From the NCBI RefSeq assembly GCF_900696085.1, contig NZ_CAADFC020000028.1:124001-188000 (forward strand): a DNA stretch of 64,000 nt. Reading direction: 5' to 3'. Positions within the stretch are counted from its first letter, which is position 1. Each line of letters starts with the position of its first letter. Under the pieces are notes generated by a model. That model was not told the origin of the DNA, ran no database searches, and saw only the letters and a list, made by a program, of their open reading frames with translations. The stretch is from Bradyrhizobium ivorense (lineage in GTDB: Bacteria > Pseudomonadota > Alphaproteobacteria > Rhizobiales > Xanthobacteraceae). Below are positions 16,439 through 25,940 of the stretch, piece after piece. The position numbers were made by a program, and so were the translations under genes.

Positions 16439-17446
16439 ATGACGCCAGCAATTTGGAAGGCCACGCTTGGAGCGCTTTCGATAGCAGCGACCATTAGTCC
16501 AGCGCTATCGAACGATACTGCGGCGGAACTCGCGGTCGGAGGCCTCCAGTTTACGCGTTCCGGAAGTATTACGATGAAGAGCGAACTCCTTCAGATTTCG
16601 CTCGCGCGAGTAAGCGTTCGTTACGAGTTTGCCAACAATGGGACCGCTCCTGTCCCTCTCACGATAGCCTTTCCTCTCCCCGACATTGATTTGTCGGAGG
16701 GGCAGAACATCGCGTTCCCTTCGAGCGATCCGGTCAATTTCGTCGATTTTGCAACCAAGATCGACGGCGTACCCACGACCTTCAAGATTGATCAGCGCGC
16801 ATTTGTGGGCAAAGACGATGTCACCTCTCTTTTGAAAGAGCTGAACCTGCCGGTGTTGCCCATTGGCGCGCGCCAATTTCGGACCCAGGACCTGACCGAG
16901 GCGACGCGTAGCAAGCTCGTCAATCGTGGGCTTCTCATGCAGATGGGCAGCGACGAAAGGGGGCGTCCGCTCTATGAGACGGCATGGCTCGTCAAGACTG
17001 CAGTGCTTCGCGAACAGGAGTTCCCGACCAATCGATCGGTTACGGTCGAGCACGTTTATCGACCAAGCGTTGGCAGCAATTCTGACACCATATTGCGCAA
17101 GGGACTGCGGCAAAATAAAGCGATGTCGAACGAGTTTGAGAGGTACCGAAAGGAATACTGCGTGACGGACGCGTTCCTGAGTCAGGTCGACAAGATTGCG
17201 GGTGGAGGTCAAGCCAGCAAGGCGCCAATTCAGGAGCGGCGCGTCAGTTATGTTCTCAAGACCGGCGCAAACTGGGCAGGACCGATCAAGAATTTCCGGC
17301 TTGTGATCGACAAGCCCGCCAAAGATCAACTGGTCAGTTTCTGCGCGGGCAATCTGAAGCAGTCGCCTGACGGGGCTCTTGATTTCAGCGCGGCTGACTT
17401 CGTCCCGGATCGTGACATCAAGCTCCTCTTTGTCGGCCGCTTCTAG
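16439..17446 (+). CDS. Secreted DUF4424-family protein
   Basis: 335 residues from the ATG at 16439, which starts a signal peptide ending near SPALSND. The frame is open further upstream but that part does not look coding. The mature protein matches the DUF4424 pattern: AELAVGGLQFTRSGSITMKSE near the start, a beta-rich segment with FPLPDIDLSEG, and a C-terminal block with VDKPAKDQLVSFC. Proteins of this family are exported and of unknown function. It converges on the kinase gene that ends at 17511. Confidence 0.8.
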   Translation: MTPAIWKATLGALSIAATISPALSNDTAAELAVGGLQFTRSGSITMKSELLQISLARVSVRYEFANNGTAPVPLTIAFPLPDIDLSEGQNIAFPSSDPVNFVDFATKIDGVPTTFKIDQRAFVGKDDVTSLLKELNLPVLPIGARQFRTQDLTEATRSKLVNRGLLMQMGSDERGRPLYETAWLVKTAVLREQEFPTNRSVTVEHVYRPSVGSNSDTILRKGLRQNKAMSNEFERYRKEYCVTDAFLSQVDKIAGGGQASKAPIQERRVSYVLKTGANWAGPIKNFRLVIDKPAKDQLVSFCAGNLKQSPDGALDFSAADFVPDRDIKLLFVGRF

Positions 17447-17510
17447 GCTAACCCAGGTTTCTCCTCGAGGTAGGCTGCGGAGCCGCGCGCGTCTCGGTCG
17501 AACGACCGGG

Positions 17511-19283
17511 TTACTTCTGAACCGTGATGTACCGCGCCGTTGCATTCATTGCGATGTTGGTTCGTTGCGCCTCGCTAAGCACCTGCAGGAAAAATTGGTC
17601 AGCAGGCGTCGGACGGGGCTGCCTGAGCGAGTCGAGGACACGAGGTGTTGTAACCGCCATGAGCAGCTGTGGTGAATTTGGGCGCGACGCCTCGTCCGTG
17701 CGCGGAATCTCGCTTGAGAACGACAGGGCATCGGTGCCGGGCTTCAAGAGATAGGAGACATTCTGGACCTGCCCGTCGTCGCCGATCAGCAGGAGCTCAA
17801 CGACGCGGTTGGCAAAGTTCTCGACGTTTCCGGCAAGCACTTCGCCCGGACGCAATTTCACCGAGCCTAGCGAGATTCGGGGGGTACGGGAGCTTTCTCC
17901 ACGGAGCCGGCTCAGAAACGACACAGCTGGGCATTGTGCCGACGTAACGAGCCTGACTCCGATCGAGGGCTCAAAACCCTGGCTCTTCTTGAATGCCCTG
18001 TCCAACGCCTCGAAGGGCGCCGTCGAGGCGCCCATGCCCTCGAGAACGGCCGCGCTCGCGCCAATCGCGACGGGGATCACGAAGAAGCAATCACCACCGT
18101 CGTATTGCGCAACAAACTTGCGGACTGCATCGCTCCGGACCGGAGCATCATCCGGTGGTTTCGGCGGCGCCGTCTCTGCCTCCTTGCGCGTATCGGGCGG
18201 AGGCCGCTGCTCCGGAGCTGTCGTCTTCTCAGCCGATGGTCCTTTGAGCTCTGCTGGAGGAGGTGAGTCGACCTCAGTCGGAGCCAGCCAGATGTACTCG
18301 TAATAGGCCACACTGGATGCCACGATCACGCACAATGCAAGGGTAGCCAGCAAGCCGTATCGAACTCTCGGCCGCATCGCTCGACTTGGCTCTTCCGCGG
18401 CAATGCTTCCAGTCGGTGACCCCGGCATCGCTCTCGCTGGGCCAACGTTCCAGTTCTCGATTTCAGCCATCGTCGGTCGCGCAGCGGGATCAGGCTGAAG
18501 CATTCTCTCGAGCAGCGGACGAATTCGAGCATCGACCGCGCCCAAATCCGGGACCCGGCGTCGCTTCTCCACGAGCTGAAACTGGGTTCCTCCCATATCG
18601 AGTTTCGTTCCGGTCAGGGCATGAAACAGCACCAATCCGAAGCTGTAGACGTCGGACTTGCCGGTGACGTCGCCCCCGAACAAGCCGACCTGCTCCGGCG
18701 AAACGTAGTTGTGTTTGCCGGCAAAGCCACTTCCAATGATCGTTGCGTCATTGAGCTGCGTGGAACGGGCGATGCCGAAATCTATGATCTTGGCGCGGGC
18801 GACGTCGCTTCGTGGAACGATGATGTTATCCGGGGACACATCGCGATGCGTGATACCCCGCTCGTGGGCTGCGTTCAGTCCGGAAGCGACCCTGCGCATC
18901 AATCGACGCAGTGCCTCGAATGAGAGTGGCCCGCCGGACAGCATGTCGGCGAGTGACTGGCCATCGACGAATTCCATGGCCAGATAAGGCCGCTGCAAAG
19001 TCGGCTCCACCGTGAAGACGAAATACCGGACGATTGCGTCATGCATGAGATAGTGGAGTGCGGATGCCTCCCTCCGAAACAGCGCTAGCGCCGCCTCGTT
19101 CTCGGACATTTCCGGCAGCAACATCTTTATCGCGACCGCCGTGCCGGTCTGAATCTCGTGGCTCTTGTAGATTTCGCCCATGCCGCCGGCGCCAATCATA
19201 CTGTCGATTTCGTAGATGCCGTTGAGCCGCGTCCCGGGCGACAGTCGGTAGTGCGGCAACCGAGTTGGTTCTTGTTGGTTCAC
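17511..19283 (-). CDS. ppkA: T6SS-associated Ser/Thr protein kinase (PpkA/ImpN type), membrane-spanning
   Basis: 590 residues from a GTG at 19283, placed four bases after the phosphatase stop with GGGAG upstream; the longer frame overlaps the phosphatase gene and is not preferred. The kinase domain runs from about 22 to 280: glycine loop GAGGMG at 31-36, catalytic Lys53, HRDVSPDN with Asp148, and DFG at 168-170. One transmembrane segment lies at 310-330, so the C-terminal 260 residues are periplasmic. They contain an FVAQYDGGDCFFV segment and a DUF4384-like beta unit (VELLLIGDDGQVQNVSYLL). In other T6SS the kinase phosphorylates the FHA protein and turns secretion on. All catalytic residues are present here. 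It closes the minus-strand T6SS operon. Confidence 0.88.
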   Translation of the reverse strand: MNQQEPTRLPHYRLSPGTRLNGIYEIDSMIGAGGMGEIYKSHEIQTGTAVAIKMLLPEMSENEAALALFRREASALHYLMHDAIVRYFVFTVEPTLQRPYLAMEFVDGQSLADMLSGGPLSFEALRRLMRRVASGLNAAHERGITHRDVSPDNIIVPRSDVARAKIIDFGIARSTQLNDATIIGSGFAGKHNYVSPEQVGLFGGDVTGKSDVYSFGLVLFHALTGTKLDMGGTQFQLVEKRRRVPDLGAVDARIRPLLERMLQPDPAARPTMAEIENWNVGPARAMPGSPTGSIAAEEPSRAMRPRVRYGLLATLALCVIVASSVAYYEYIWLAPTEVDSPPPAELKGPSAEKTTAPEQRPPPDTRKEAETAPPKPPDDAPVRSDAVRKFVAQYDGGDCFFVIPVAIGASAAVLEGMGASTAPFEALDRAFKKSQGFEPSIGVRLVTSAQCPAVSFLSRLRGESSRTPRISLGSVKLRPGEVLAGNVENFANRVVELLLIGDDGQVQNVSYLLKPGTDALSFSSEIPRTDEASRPNSPQLLMAVTTPRVLDSLRQPRPTPADQFFLQVLSEAQRTNIAMNATARYITVQK

Positions 19284-19287
19284 GCGT

Positions 19288-20082
19288 TTACTCCCATACT
19301 TCTGCGGGAGGCGCCTGCAAAATTGCGGCTGGAATCGTGCGTTCCTGCTTTGGCGTCTGATTGGTCGTTCGAACAACGATGACGGTCACATTGTCGAGGC
19401 CGCCTCGTTCCAGCGCAAGGTGGACGAGGGCCGTGGATGAGGCTTGCGCGTCGCGGGTCGAAACGCACTCGAGAATTTCGTCGTCTGTCACGTGCCTGGT
19501 AAGTCCGTCGCTGCACAGAACGAAAATGTCGCAAGCCTCGAACGCGCCACTCACGATCTCCAACTCGGGATTGTCGCGGACTCCCACCGCGCGCGTGATG
19601 ACGTTGGTCGGCCAATCCCTGGCTTCGTCGATCGTGACGCCGCCGCTGGCGAGCAGTTCTTCAATCTCGGTGTGATCTCGCGATACTTGTCGGATAGCGC
19701 CGCGGCTTGCCAGGTACAGGCGACTATCTCCGGCCCACAGGCACGCGTAGTGGTTCTCCGAGATCAGCAGGACCGTGACGGTAGACCCGATGACAATGCC
19801 GCCGCGCTGACGCCTCAACTCGAGGATCTGGCGATTCGCAAGCAGTACCCGACTTTGGACCTGCTCCAGAAATTCGGCTGCGGATTTGGAGCTGGAGACG
19901 GTGTCTAGGGCCGCAACAACGAGCTCGCTTGCTACATTCCCGGCTTCGTGCCCACCCATGCCGTCAGCCACGGCCCAAAGGCCCGCATCGCTCCGCACGA
20001 GATGAGAATCTTCATTTCTCACCCGAACCTTGCCCACGTGGGTGGCAGAGCCTGCATCAAAGGTGAAAAGCGGCTCGTTCAT
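19288..20082 (-). CDS. pppA: PP2C-family Ser/Thr phosphatase (PppA/Stp type) of the T6SS switch
   Basis: 264 residues from the ATG at 20082, which is preceded by GGGGAGGATCG; the longer frame has no such site. The PP2C motifs are intact: RVRNEDS at about 21-26, the metal-binding VADGMGGHEAG with Asp40, LCSDGLTRHVTDDEI, and GGLDNVTVIVV near the end. It is cytoplasmic. In the known threonine-phosphorylation pathway this enzyme removes phosphate from the FHA protein and so opposes the kinase. Here the kinase gene follows after four bases and tagF precedes by 19, so the three are co-transcribed. Confidence 0.88.
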   Translation of the reverse strand: MNEPLFTFDAGSATHVGKVRVRNEDSHLVRSDAGLWAVADGMGGHEAGNVASELVVAALDTVSSSKSAAEFLEQVQSRVLLANRQILELRRQRGGIVIGSTVTVLLISENHYACLWAGDSRLYLASRGAIRQVSRDHTEIEELLASGGVTIDEARDWPTNVITRAVGVRDNPELEIVSGAFEACDIFVLCSDGLTRHVTDDEILECVSTRDAQASSTALVHLALERGGLDNVTVIVVRTTNQTPKQERTIPAAILQAPPAEVWE

Positions 20083-20101
20083 CGATCCTCCCCGCACCGG
20101 C

Positions 20102-20800
20102 CTAAGACGGTTGCTCGATTGCATCGACTCCCAACGGACCCGTCAGCATGACTGAACAACGGGACGGGTCCGGCATTCCCCGCGAACATAGCGCCATTGG
20201 AGGAAAACTTCCGCCACCTTCCGTCCACCAGAAGCTCGCAGCTGCTGAAGCATCCGGATGGCTCTGACGCAGCAGGGGTAACGAATCTTCAAATGTCGTT
20301 CCGGCCGTAACGATGCCGCGTATCGTCTCGCTGATTGCGAACGTGTTGGCAGGATTGTCTGCCCTGGCGGCAATTTGCGGCAAAGGCATCGCGTCGAGAG
20401 CGGTCGAGATATCGTCGAACGATTTGGCTTGATCAAGGGTCGAAAGCAGAAACGTCTCCGCTGCCGCGAACCATTGCTCCTGCGTATCTTGGTCCGGTGG
20501 CGGAATGCAATACGACGGATCAGCCATCGTCAGTAACGCCAGCGGATAGTAACGTCCGACTCCATCCACCGATGGCATCATTGCGCCGAGCACCGTCGCA
20601 CCGCAAATGTCGGCACCAAGCCAGAAGCGCCACACGGGTGCGGTGAGGAACGCGTTCTGCCACTCGGCTGCGAGCTGATGACGGCTGGCCGACATGCAAG
20701 CTTGAATCCAGGGTTCCCAGACCTTGAGAAAACTATGCGGTGTTGCAAGCGCGATAAAATCGCGCTTGGCACTGAGTTTTCCGAACAAGCCACACCGCAT
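20102..20800 (-). CDS. tagF: Type VI secretion accessory protein TagF (ImpM)
   Basis: 232 residues. It begins MRCGLFGKLSAKRDFIAL, the typical TagF opening (GKLPxxGDF in relatives), followed by EPWIQACMSAS, WRFWLGADICG, and GVMMPSVDGVGRYYPL-like segments at about 70-90 (here GAMMPSVDGVGRYYPLAL). TagF represses T6SS assembly after translation, through the FHA protein in the systems studied. The ATG lies six bases after the tssM stop codon. Confidence 0.88.
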   Translation of the reverse strand: MRCGLFGKLSAKRDFIALATPHSFLKVWEPWIQACMSASRHQLAAEWQNAFLTAPVWRFWLGADICGATVLGAMMPSVDGVGRYYPLALLTMADPSYCIPPPDQDTQEQWFAAAETFLLSTLDQAKSFDDISTALDAMPLPQIAARADNPANTFAISETIRGIVTAGTTFEDSLPLLRQSHPDASAAASFWWTEGGGSFPPMALCSRGMPDPSRCSVMLTGPLGVDAIEQPS

Positions 20801-20806
20801 GGCCTT

Positions 20807-23800
20807 TCAAATTCCGCTGGGGCAGCGGAACTCCCTCAAAGCGCTGAGGTTCAGAGGGTTCTTGATCGATCCGGTCGTGAGCTGATACTTGAGCTCTCGT
20901 CCGGCTACAATGAACGTGCTGCTGGCGGTTTCGGCGCGAACAGTCATCGAACCAGCCTCCAATATCCTGAACATCGACCATGGTCCGGTGCGTTCAAGTA
21001 CGGATGGTTGGCTCGCAGCGTCATTGGTGACGGAGATTGCCGTCCTCATCGATGGCCCCGGCCATAGCACATTCGTCGGAGCTGCGCTCTGCGGTTGGGC
21101 CGGCTGCGTCGATGAGGGGGCGCCGGTACCGGCCGCCGGCGTAACGGGGCTTACGACGGCGGTGCCGGCCAACTCGATCTTGGCACTGGCGCCCTCGCCG
21201 GTGAGGGCGGGAGGCAGAACGGAGAGCGCCACCATTGGTTGATTCCCTCCGTTCTGAAAAAACGCGTCACGAATAAAGGCCGCGCGCTGGAACTGCTTCA
21301 ACGTGTCGGCCGAAAGCGTATTGCCCACCGGGCTTTCCTTCCTCCATGCCCACTCGGATTTTGAGGTGTCGGCATAGGGGGTGAGGGACTGAGTGAAGAA
21401 TTTGTCCAGAATGCCATTTGGGGCAAACAGTTTGGCAAAGTCTCCCAACGGCACGTCCTGATTGCTGCTGCGGGTAAATGGATAGCGATTGGTGATGATC
21501 TGCTGACAAATCGGCGTGACCTGATCGCGAAGCGCCACCAGCAATTGGCCCGCCGTCGAAGCTGCCATATCACCTTCGAACTCCGTCGCCGCGCCACGCA
21601 ACATGTCCGAGAACGGCGGGGGCATCCTCGCGGCGTTGTTGCGGAGCGCCGCGACCTGAACCTGCAGGGCCGCATTCGCCTGCGCCGTCATTTGGGGATT
21701 CTCGACCATCAACGTCAGGCTTTGAGCGATATCGTTCAGGTTCGCGACAATCGAATCGATGGGCCTTCGTGTACTCTCGCCTTCGACAACGGCATGGAAT
21801 GGCTTGAATTGGGCCTCGATCTTGGCGCCCGGGGGACCGTCCTGGGTATTGAACAGCAAGGCCTGTGACGGGGGCTTGGCCGGCGGAGAGGACGTGTTGC
21901 CGGTGTTTGCAGGCTTCGGCCGTTCGCGGGTCAAGACCGTTTCGTCACGGATCGATTCGAGCATCAGTCTGAGTGGCGAGTTTGGCGCCGAAACCGCACG
22001 CAAGGCCTGATATTTTGGCTTGTCGGCGAGCAGCTTCTTCATCTTCAGCTTTGTCAGAGCACCACGCCATGCTCCGATGAATTCGTTTCCGTACAGATCG
22101 AGGAGATTACTAGCCAGATTTTCATACTGTTGATTGAGCGCCGCTTGTTGGCCCGCTTCGCCCAAGACCCATCGATCGCGCTTCATCCGCTCTGCCAAGT
22201 CGGCCAATTTGGCGATGAACTTGTCTTGAAAGCCGTTGTAGGTAAAAAACGCGGGGACACTGATCGAATCGAGCGGCTGGCCCTGGTCCGCTTCGAATAC
22301 GCTGGATGCATCAAGCCCACCCTTCCGCGATGCCACCCAGTCACCTTCTGCCGACCCTCGCGCTTCCGATTTGAGTAGCTGGTAGGCTCGCTGGGCGACG
22401 CTCAAGCGAGCCAGGGTCTTCTGAGCCTCTTGGACGAGACGACCATCAAGCTCCACCAGTGGCGGCTCTTCGGTTTCGAGGTCCAATAGAGCGTCAAGGT
22501 GCTCTTCGAGTAGCCGCCGACCTTCGGCGTTCGTCGGCCCAGGATAGAGATTCTCGGCCCAATCACGATGCATCCACGATTTGATGAGCTCGCGGTCAGG
22601 CGGCTGAACTCCGCCGAGCATCATGTACACCTTCAGAGGCTCATAGACGAAGCCCGCGTCGGCAAGCCGGGGATTGAGCTGCTCTTCGAGACGATACAGG
22701 AGACGGGGTCGAAACAATCGCTCGAGCGCGACGTGGTAGGCGTTCTGCGCGGATGACTGCAGGCGATCGCGCTGGCTAAGGCCAAGCTTTGCCGAAGTCG
22801 GGGTGGACGAAGCCCGGTTGCCGTATCCGACCGGCGTGTTCCGGAGGCGGTGGAGCAGCGGCAGGACCTTGTGTAACTCGCGGTCATCGATGACGGTCTG
22901 CTGCACCAGAGGCCCTGCAGCCGTCGCATATTCCTGGTCGGCCTGCTCGTTTTGCGCGATCAGGTCGCGGTTGTATTTGAAGCTCGTGAGCCAGGCGATT
23001 GACAGGCCGACAGAGATGAGGCCGACGATCGTCAACGCGATGGTCTTGAGGATCAGGGCGCGCCTGATGGCGGCGCGGTCCGTCGAAACCCAGTCGGCCT
23101 CTCCGATGATCACCTTGGAGATCAGATCGGTCAGAAAGAAGCTCTTTCCGACGCCGGAATATCCAGCGCGCGCGACCTGTTCTGCCCCGAAGGTTCGAGC
23201 GAGCGAGCCGATCAGCTGGTCGATCGGAGTGCCCTGCTGGGTTCCGGAGGTAAAATAGAAGCCGCGCAAGGTCGCGTTCACATGGTAGCGGGTCGGCTCG
23301 AAAATCTGGTTGAGAAAATTGAACACCACATGCTTGAGCCGGGCCATCTGGGTCGGAAAGCCGAACAGCAAGACCCGAAAGCCGGGCGATGGCTCTTCCT
23401 GGAGGCGATCGATCGTGCCCTCGTTGAGCCATTCCAGTAGCTGATCGAACTGGTTGGGCACCTCGCTTACAAGGTTCTTCTTCTTTATCGCGGTCTGGAA
23501 GGTGGCTCCAAAAACCTGACGGCGGCCGATCTCGTCAAGATAACTGAAATACTCCGCGAAGCCTGCGATCAGATCGGTCTTGGTGAAAAGTGCATAGACG
23601 GGAAAATCGACCTTGAGACGCTGATGCAACTCAAGCAGGCGAGCCCGGATCGCATTGGCATGCGCGGTTATTTCAGCCGTAGGCAAGGTCAGAAGATCTT
23701 CGACGCTGATAGCAACAATAACGCCGTTGATCGGCTGACGAGGACGGCTTTTCTTCAGAAGATCGAGAAAGGACTGCCAGCTTTGCTTGTCTGAAGCTGC

Positions 23801-24349
23801 GTCGGAGTCCTGGGTGGTGTAACGGCCGGCGGTGTCGATCAGCACCGCTTCCTCGGTAAACCACCAGTCGCAGTATCGGGTGCCGCCAACGCCGGAGACA
23901 GCGGTTGGCGTCGCGCCGTGAGACAGCGGAAACTTCAACCCGGAGTTCACCAGCGCCGTGGTCTTCCCGGCGCCCGGCGGGCCGATGATGACGTACCAGG
24001 GTAGATCGTAGAGATAGCCCGACTTACCGCCGCTGGCGGACTTGAGCGTCGCCAGGGCGTCCTTCATCCGCTCCTTGAGGATTGGCTCATCGTTGACTGG
24101 CGCACTCCCGCCGCCAGCTACCGCTTCGCCCATTTCCTTTGCGGCTTTCCGCTTCCGATAAAACGAGAAGCCGGCGAAGCTCGCCACTCCGGCCGTAAGC
24201 AACAGGAGCACGATGTCGCGAATGATCGGATTTCTGAGAGGCTGCCAGCCGCCGATCGCGACCAGCGGACCGGCGAAATAGACCAGGGACGCGAGCGACC
24301 CGAGGCCGATCCCGTAGAGGACGATGCGAGTGATGTCCTTGGCGATCAT
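20807..24349 (-). CDS. tssM: Type VI secretion membrane-complex protein TssM (IcmF/ImpL)
   Basis: 1180 residues from the ATG at 24349, preceded by GGCGGAGGG and 25 bases after the tssL stop; the frame extends 53 codons further but into the tssL end. Two transmembrane segments at about 8-32 and 42-64 and a third near 440 bracket the cytoplasmic domain. That domain has an intact Walker A motif, GPPGAGKTT, at 123-131. The large C-terminal region is periplasmic and in relatives contacts TssJ and forms the trans-envelope core. The window has no tssJ, as in several rhizobial T6SS, so the outer-membrane contact may differ. It is the central gene of the minus arm. Confidence 0.95.
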   Translation of the reverse strand: MIAKDITRIVLYGIGLGSLASLVYFAGPLVAIGGWQPLRNPIIRDIVLLLLTAGVASFAGFSFYRKRKAAKEMGEAVAGGGSAPVNDEPILKERMKDALATLKSASGGKSGYLYDLPWYVIIGPPGAGKTTALVNSGLKFPLSHGATPTAVSGVGGTRYCDWWFTEEAVLIDTAGRYTTQDSDAASDKQSWQSFLDLLKKSRPRQPINGVIVAISVEDLLTLPTAEITAHANAIRARLLELHQRLKVDFPVYALFTKTDLIAGFAEYFSYLDEIGRRQVFGATFQTAIKKKNLVSEVPNQFDQLLEWLNEGTIDRLQEEPSPGFRVLLFGFPTQMARLKHVVFNFLNQIFEPTRYHVNATLRGFYFTSGTQQGTPIDQLIGSLARTFGAEQVARAGYSGVGKSFFLTDLISKVIIGEADWVSTDRAAIRRALILKTIALTIVGLISVGLSIAWLTSFKYNRDLIAQNEQADQEYATAAGPLVQQTVIDDRELHKVLPLLHRLRNTPVGYGNRASSTPTSAKLGLSQRDRLQSSAQNAYHVALERLFRPRLLYRLEEQLNPRLADAGFVYEPLKVYMMLGGVQPPDRELIKSWMHRDWAENLYPGPTNAEGRRLLEEHLDALLDLETEEPPLVELDGRLVQEAQKTLARLSVAQRAYQLLKSEARGSAEGDWVASRKGGLDASSVFEADQGQPLDSISVPAFFTYNGFQDKFIAKLADLAERMKRDRWVLGEAGQQAALNQQYENLASNLLDLYGNEFIGAWRGALTKLKMKKLLADKPKYQALRAVSAPNSPLRLMLESIRDETVLTRERPKPANTGNTSSPPAKPPSQALLFNTQDGPPGAKIEAQFKPFHAVVEGESTRRPIDSIVANLNDIAQSLTLMVENPQMTAQANAALQVQVAALRNNAARMPPPFSDMLRGAATEFEGDMAASTAGQLLVALRDQVTPICQQIITNRYPFTRSSNQDVPLGDFAKLFAPNGILDKFFTQSLTPYADTSKSEWAWRKESPVGNTLSADTLKQFQRAAFIRDAFFQNGGNQPMVALSVLPPALTGEGASAKIELAGTAVVSPVTPAAGTGAPSSTQPAQPQSAAPTNVLWPGPSMRTAISVTNDAASQPSVLERTGPWSMFRILEAGSMTVRAETASSTFIVAGRELKYQLTTGSIKNPLNLSALREFRCPSGI

Positions 24350-24374
24350 GACCCTCCGCCTTCCTTCATCCCCC

Positions 24375-25940
24375 TCAGTCCTCGCTTCGCGCGATGAAGA
24401 TTTCGACGCGGCGATTGTTTGCGCGTCCTGCCGGCGTGGCATTCGTGTCGATCGGTGCGTCAGCTCCCTTTCCTTCGACCTCGACCCGGCTCCCGTCGGA
24501 AAGGCCACGCTTCAGCGTCGCCGCCGCGGCCTTTGCGCGCTCCAGCGAGAGTTCGAAGTTCGAAGGAAACCGCGCGCTTCTCATCGGAGTGTTGTCGGTA
24601 TGACCGACCACGCGGATCTTCCCCGGTTCCTTGTCCAGCGTCACGGCAAGGCGGGCGGCCACGGGCTTGAATTGCTCCAGAACCGTCGCCTGCGCCGACT
24701 CGAACAGAATCAGGTTGCAGACCCGGATCACGATGAAGTTTCCGGCGTAGTCGGCGGTCATCTTGCAGGCCGTATTCTCGGCCGCCAGGGCGTTGCGAAT
24801 TCGTTGCAGCTGCGTGATCCGCTCCGGTGGAGGCGGCGGAGGCGGCGGTGGAGGGGGCGCGATGATCTTTCGCTTCAGTTCGATCTTGTCGGTGGGGTGC
24901 AACGAGGAGGCGACTTGCGCGGCCTTCTCGGCGCTCGACGTCAACCAGGCGCGCAATGTGATGAAGCCGGCAAACAGAAGCGCAGCAGCGACGGAAGCCA
25001 CCAGCCAGGTCGGAATTCGAATCCGGAGCCGGCGGCCGGCCAATGCCTGCCCGCGCCAGTGCGGCGATAGATCGCGTATGACCTTCGGATGAACCTGGCG
25101 AAGCAGCTCATAGAGATTGCGCTGGATCGTTTGCAATCCGGCCACGCCGCCCGCTGTGCTGCGGTGCATGCCCTGGAAGCCGAGTGCGAGGCAGGCATGC
25201 TGGAGTTCGAGTATCGGATAGTTTGTCAGCGGGTCCAGTTTCAGGCGGTCCAGAATTTCAAAGAAGCGCACTCCGCCGACCCGTTCACCGAAGAACCGGC
25301 TCAGCATGCTGTATTGGGCCCAGACATGCCGCTCGTCGGTTGGAATGTGCTGAACGATATCGTCGGCGGTCGCACACAGGATGTATTTGGCGGTGTTTGC
25401 CTGCTGTTCCGAGACGCCCGCTGATCTGATCTCCGTTTCGAAGAACTTCACCGCGTCTGCGACCTGATCCATCAGACTTGCGAATGACGCGCGCATCAGC
25501 GCCACGCGAAGCCGTCCCAGCAGTTGGAGGAGTGGCCCGGCGGCGCGCATGATCGGGTTGGAGTTCGGCGCAACGAGGTCGTCGACGCGCAGCACCGGGG
25601 CCGCCGGCAGATTCAGCTGGGACGATGGCTGGTTCTGCGAAGAGATCCACTCTTCCGGCTGGGGGCTTGTCGGAGCCGCAGCGAACGGCGAAGGCGTCGA
25701 CAGTAGCGGCGCCACGGGTGGCGGGACTGGTTGGTGCTGCGACGCAGGCGGCGGTGATCCAGGGGTGACGGGAAGCGGGGTTGGTGAAAACGGACTCCGG
25801 GGATCCGGAACGCTCGGTCTCGACTCGCCCGGCGACGGCAGTGGAGAGGGAGATTGCGGCAACCTTCCGCCCGGGTTGGGACGGATAACCGTCCGCTCCT
25901 CGCGCCCGAATGGGTTTACCGGTTTGTCCCTGTCGCTCAT
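24375..25940 (-). CDS. tssL: Type VI secretion membrane-complex protein TssL (DotU/ImpK) with C-terminal OmpA domain
   Basis: 521 residues. The first about 110 are a proline-rich, probably disordered tail. The DotU domain follows at about 120-300 (SFASLMDQVADAVKFFE, YILCATADDIVQ, FFERVGGVRFFEILDRL-type segment). One transmembrane helix is at about 312-335. A run of prolines leads to an OmpA-like peptidoglycan-binding domain at about 400-521 (VVGHTDNTPM, NNRRVEIFI). This is the extended TssL type, which can hold the secretion complex to the cell wall without a separate TagL. Its start overlaps the tssK stop by four bases (25937-25940). Confidence 0.95.
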   Translation of the reverse strand: MSDRDKPVNPFGREERTVIRPNPGGRLPQSPSPLPSPGESRPSVPDPRSPFSPTPLPVTPGSPPPASQHQPVPPPVAPLLSTPSPFAAAPTSPQPEEWISSQNQPSSQLNLPAAPVLRVDDLVAPNSNPIMRAAGPLLQLLGRLRVALMRASFASLMDQVADAVKFFETEIRSAGVSEQQANTAKYILCATADDIVQHIPTDERHVWAQYSMLSRFFGERVGGVRFFEILDRLKLDPLTNYPILELQHACLALGFQGMHRSTAGGVAGLQTIQRNLYELLRQVHPKVIRDLSPHWRGQALAGRRLRIRIPTWLVASVAAALLFAGFITLRAWLTSSAEKAAQVASSLHPTDKIELKRKIIAPPPPPPPPPPPERITQLQRIRNALAAENTACKMTADYAGNFIVIRVCNLILFESAQATVLEQFKPVAARLAVTLDKEPGKIRVVGHTDNTPMRSARFPSNFELSLERAKAAAATLKRGLSDGSRVEVEGKGADAPIDTNATPAGRANNRRVEIFIARSED

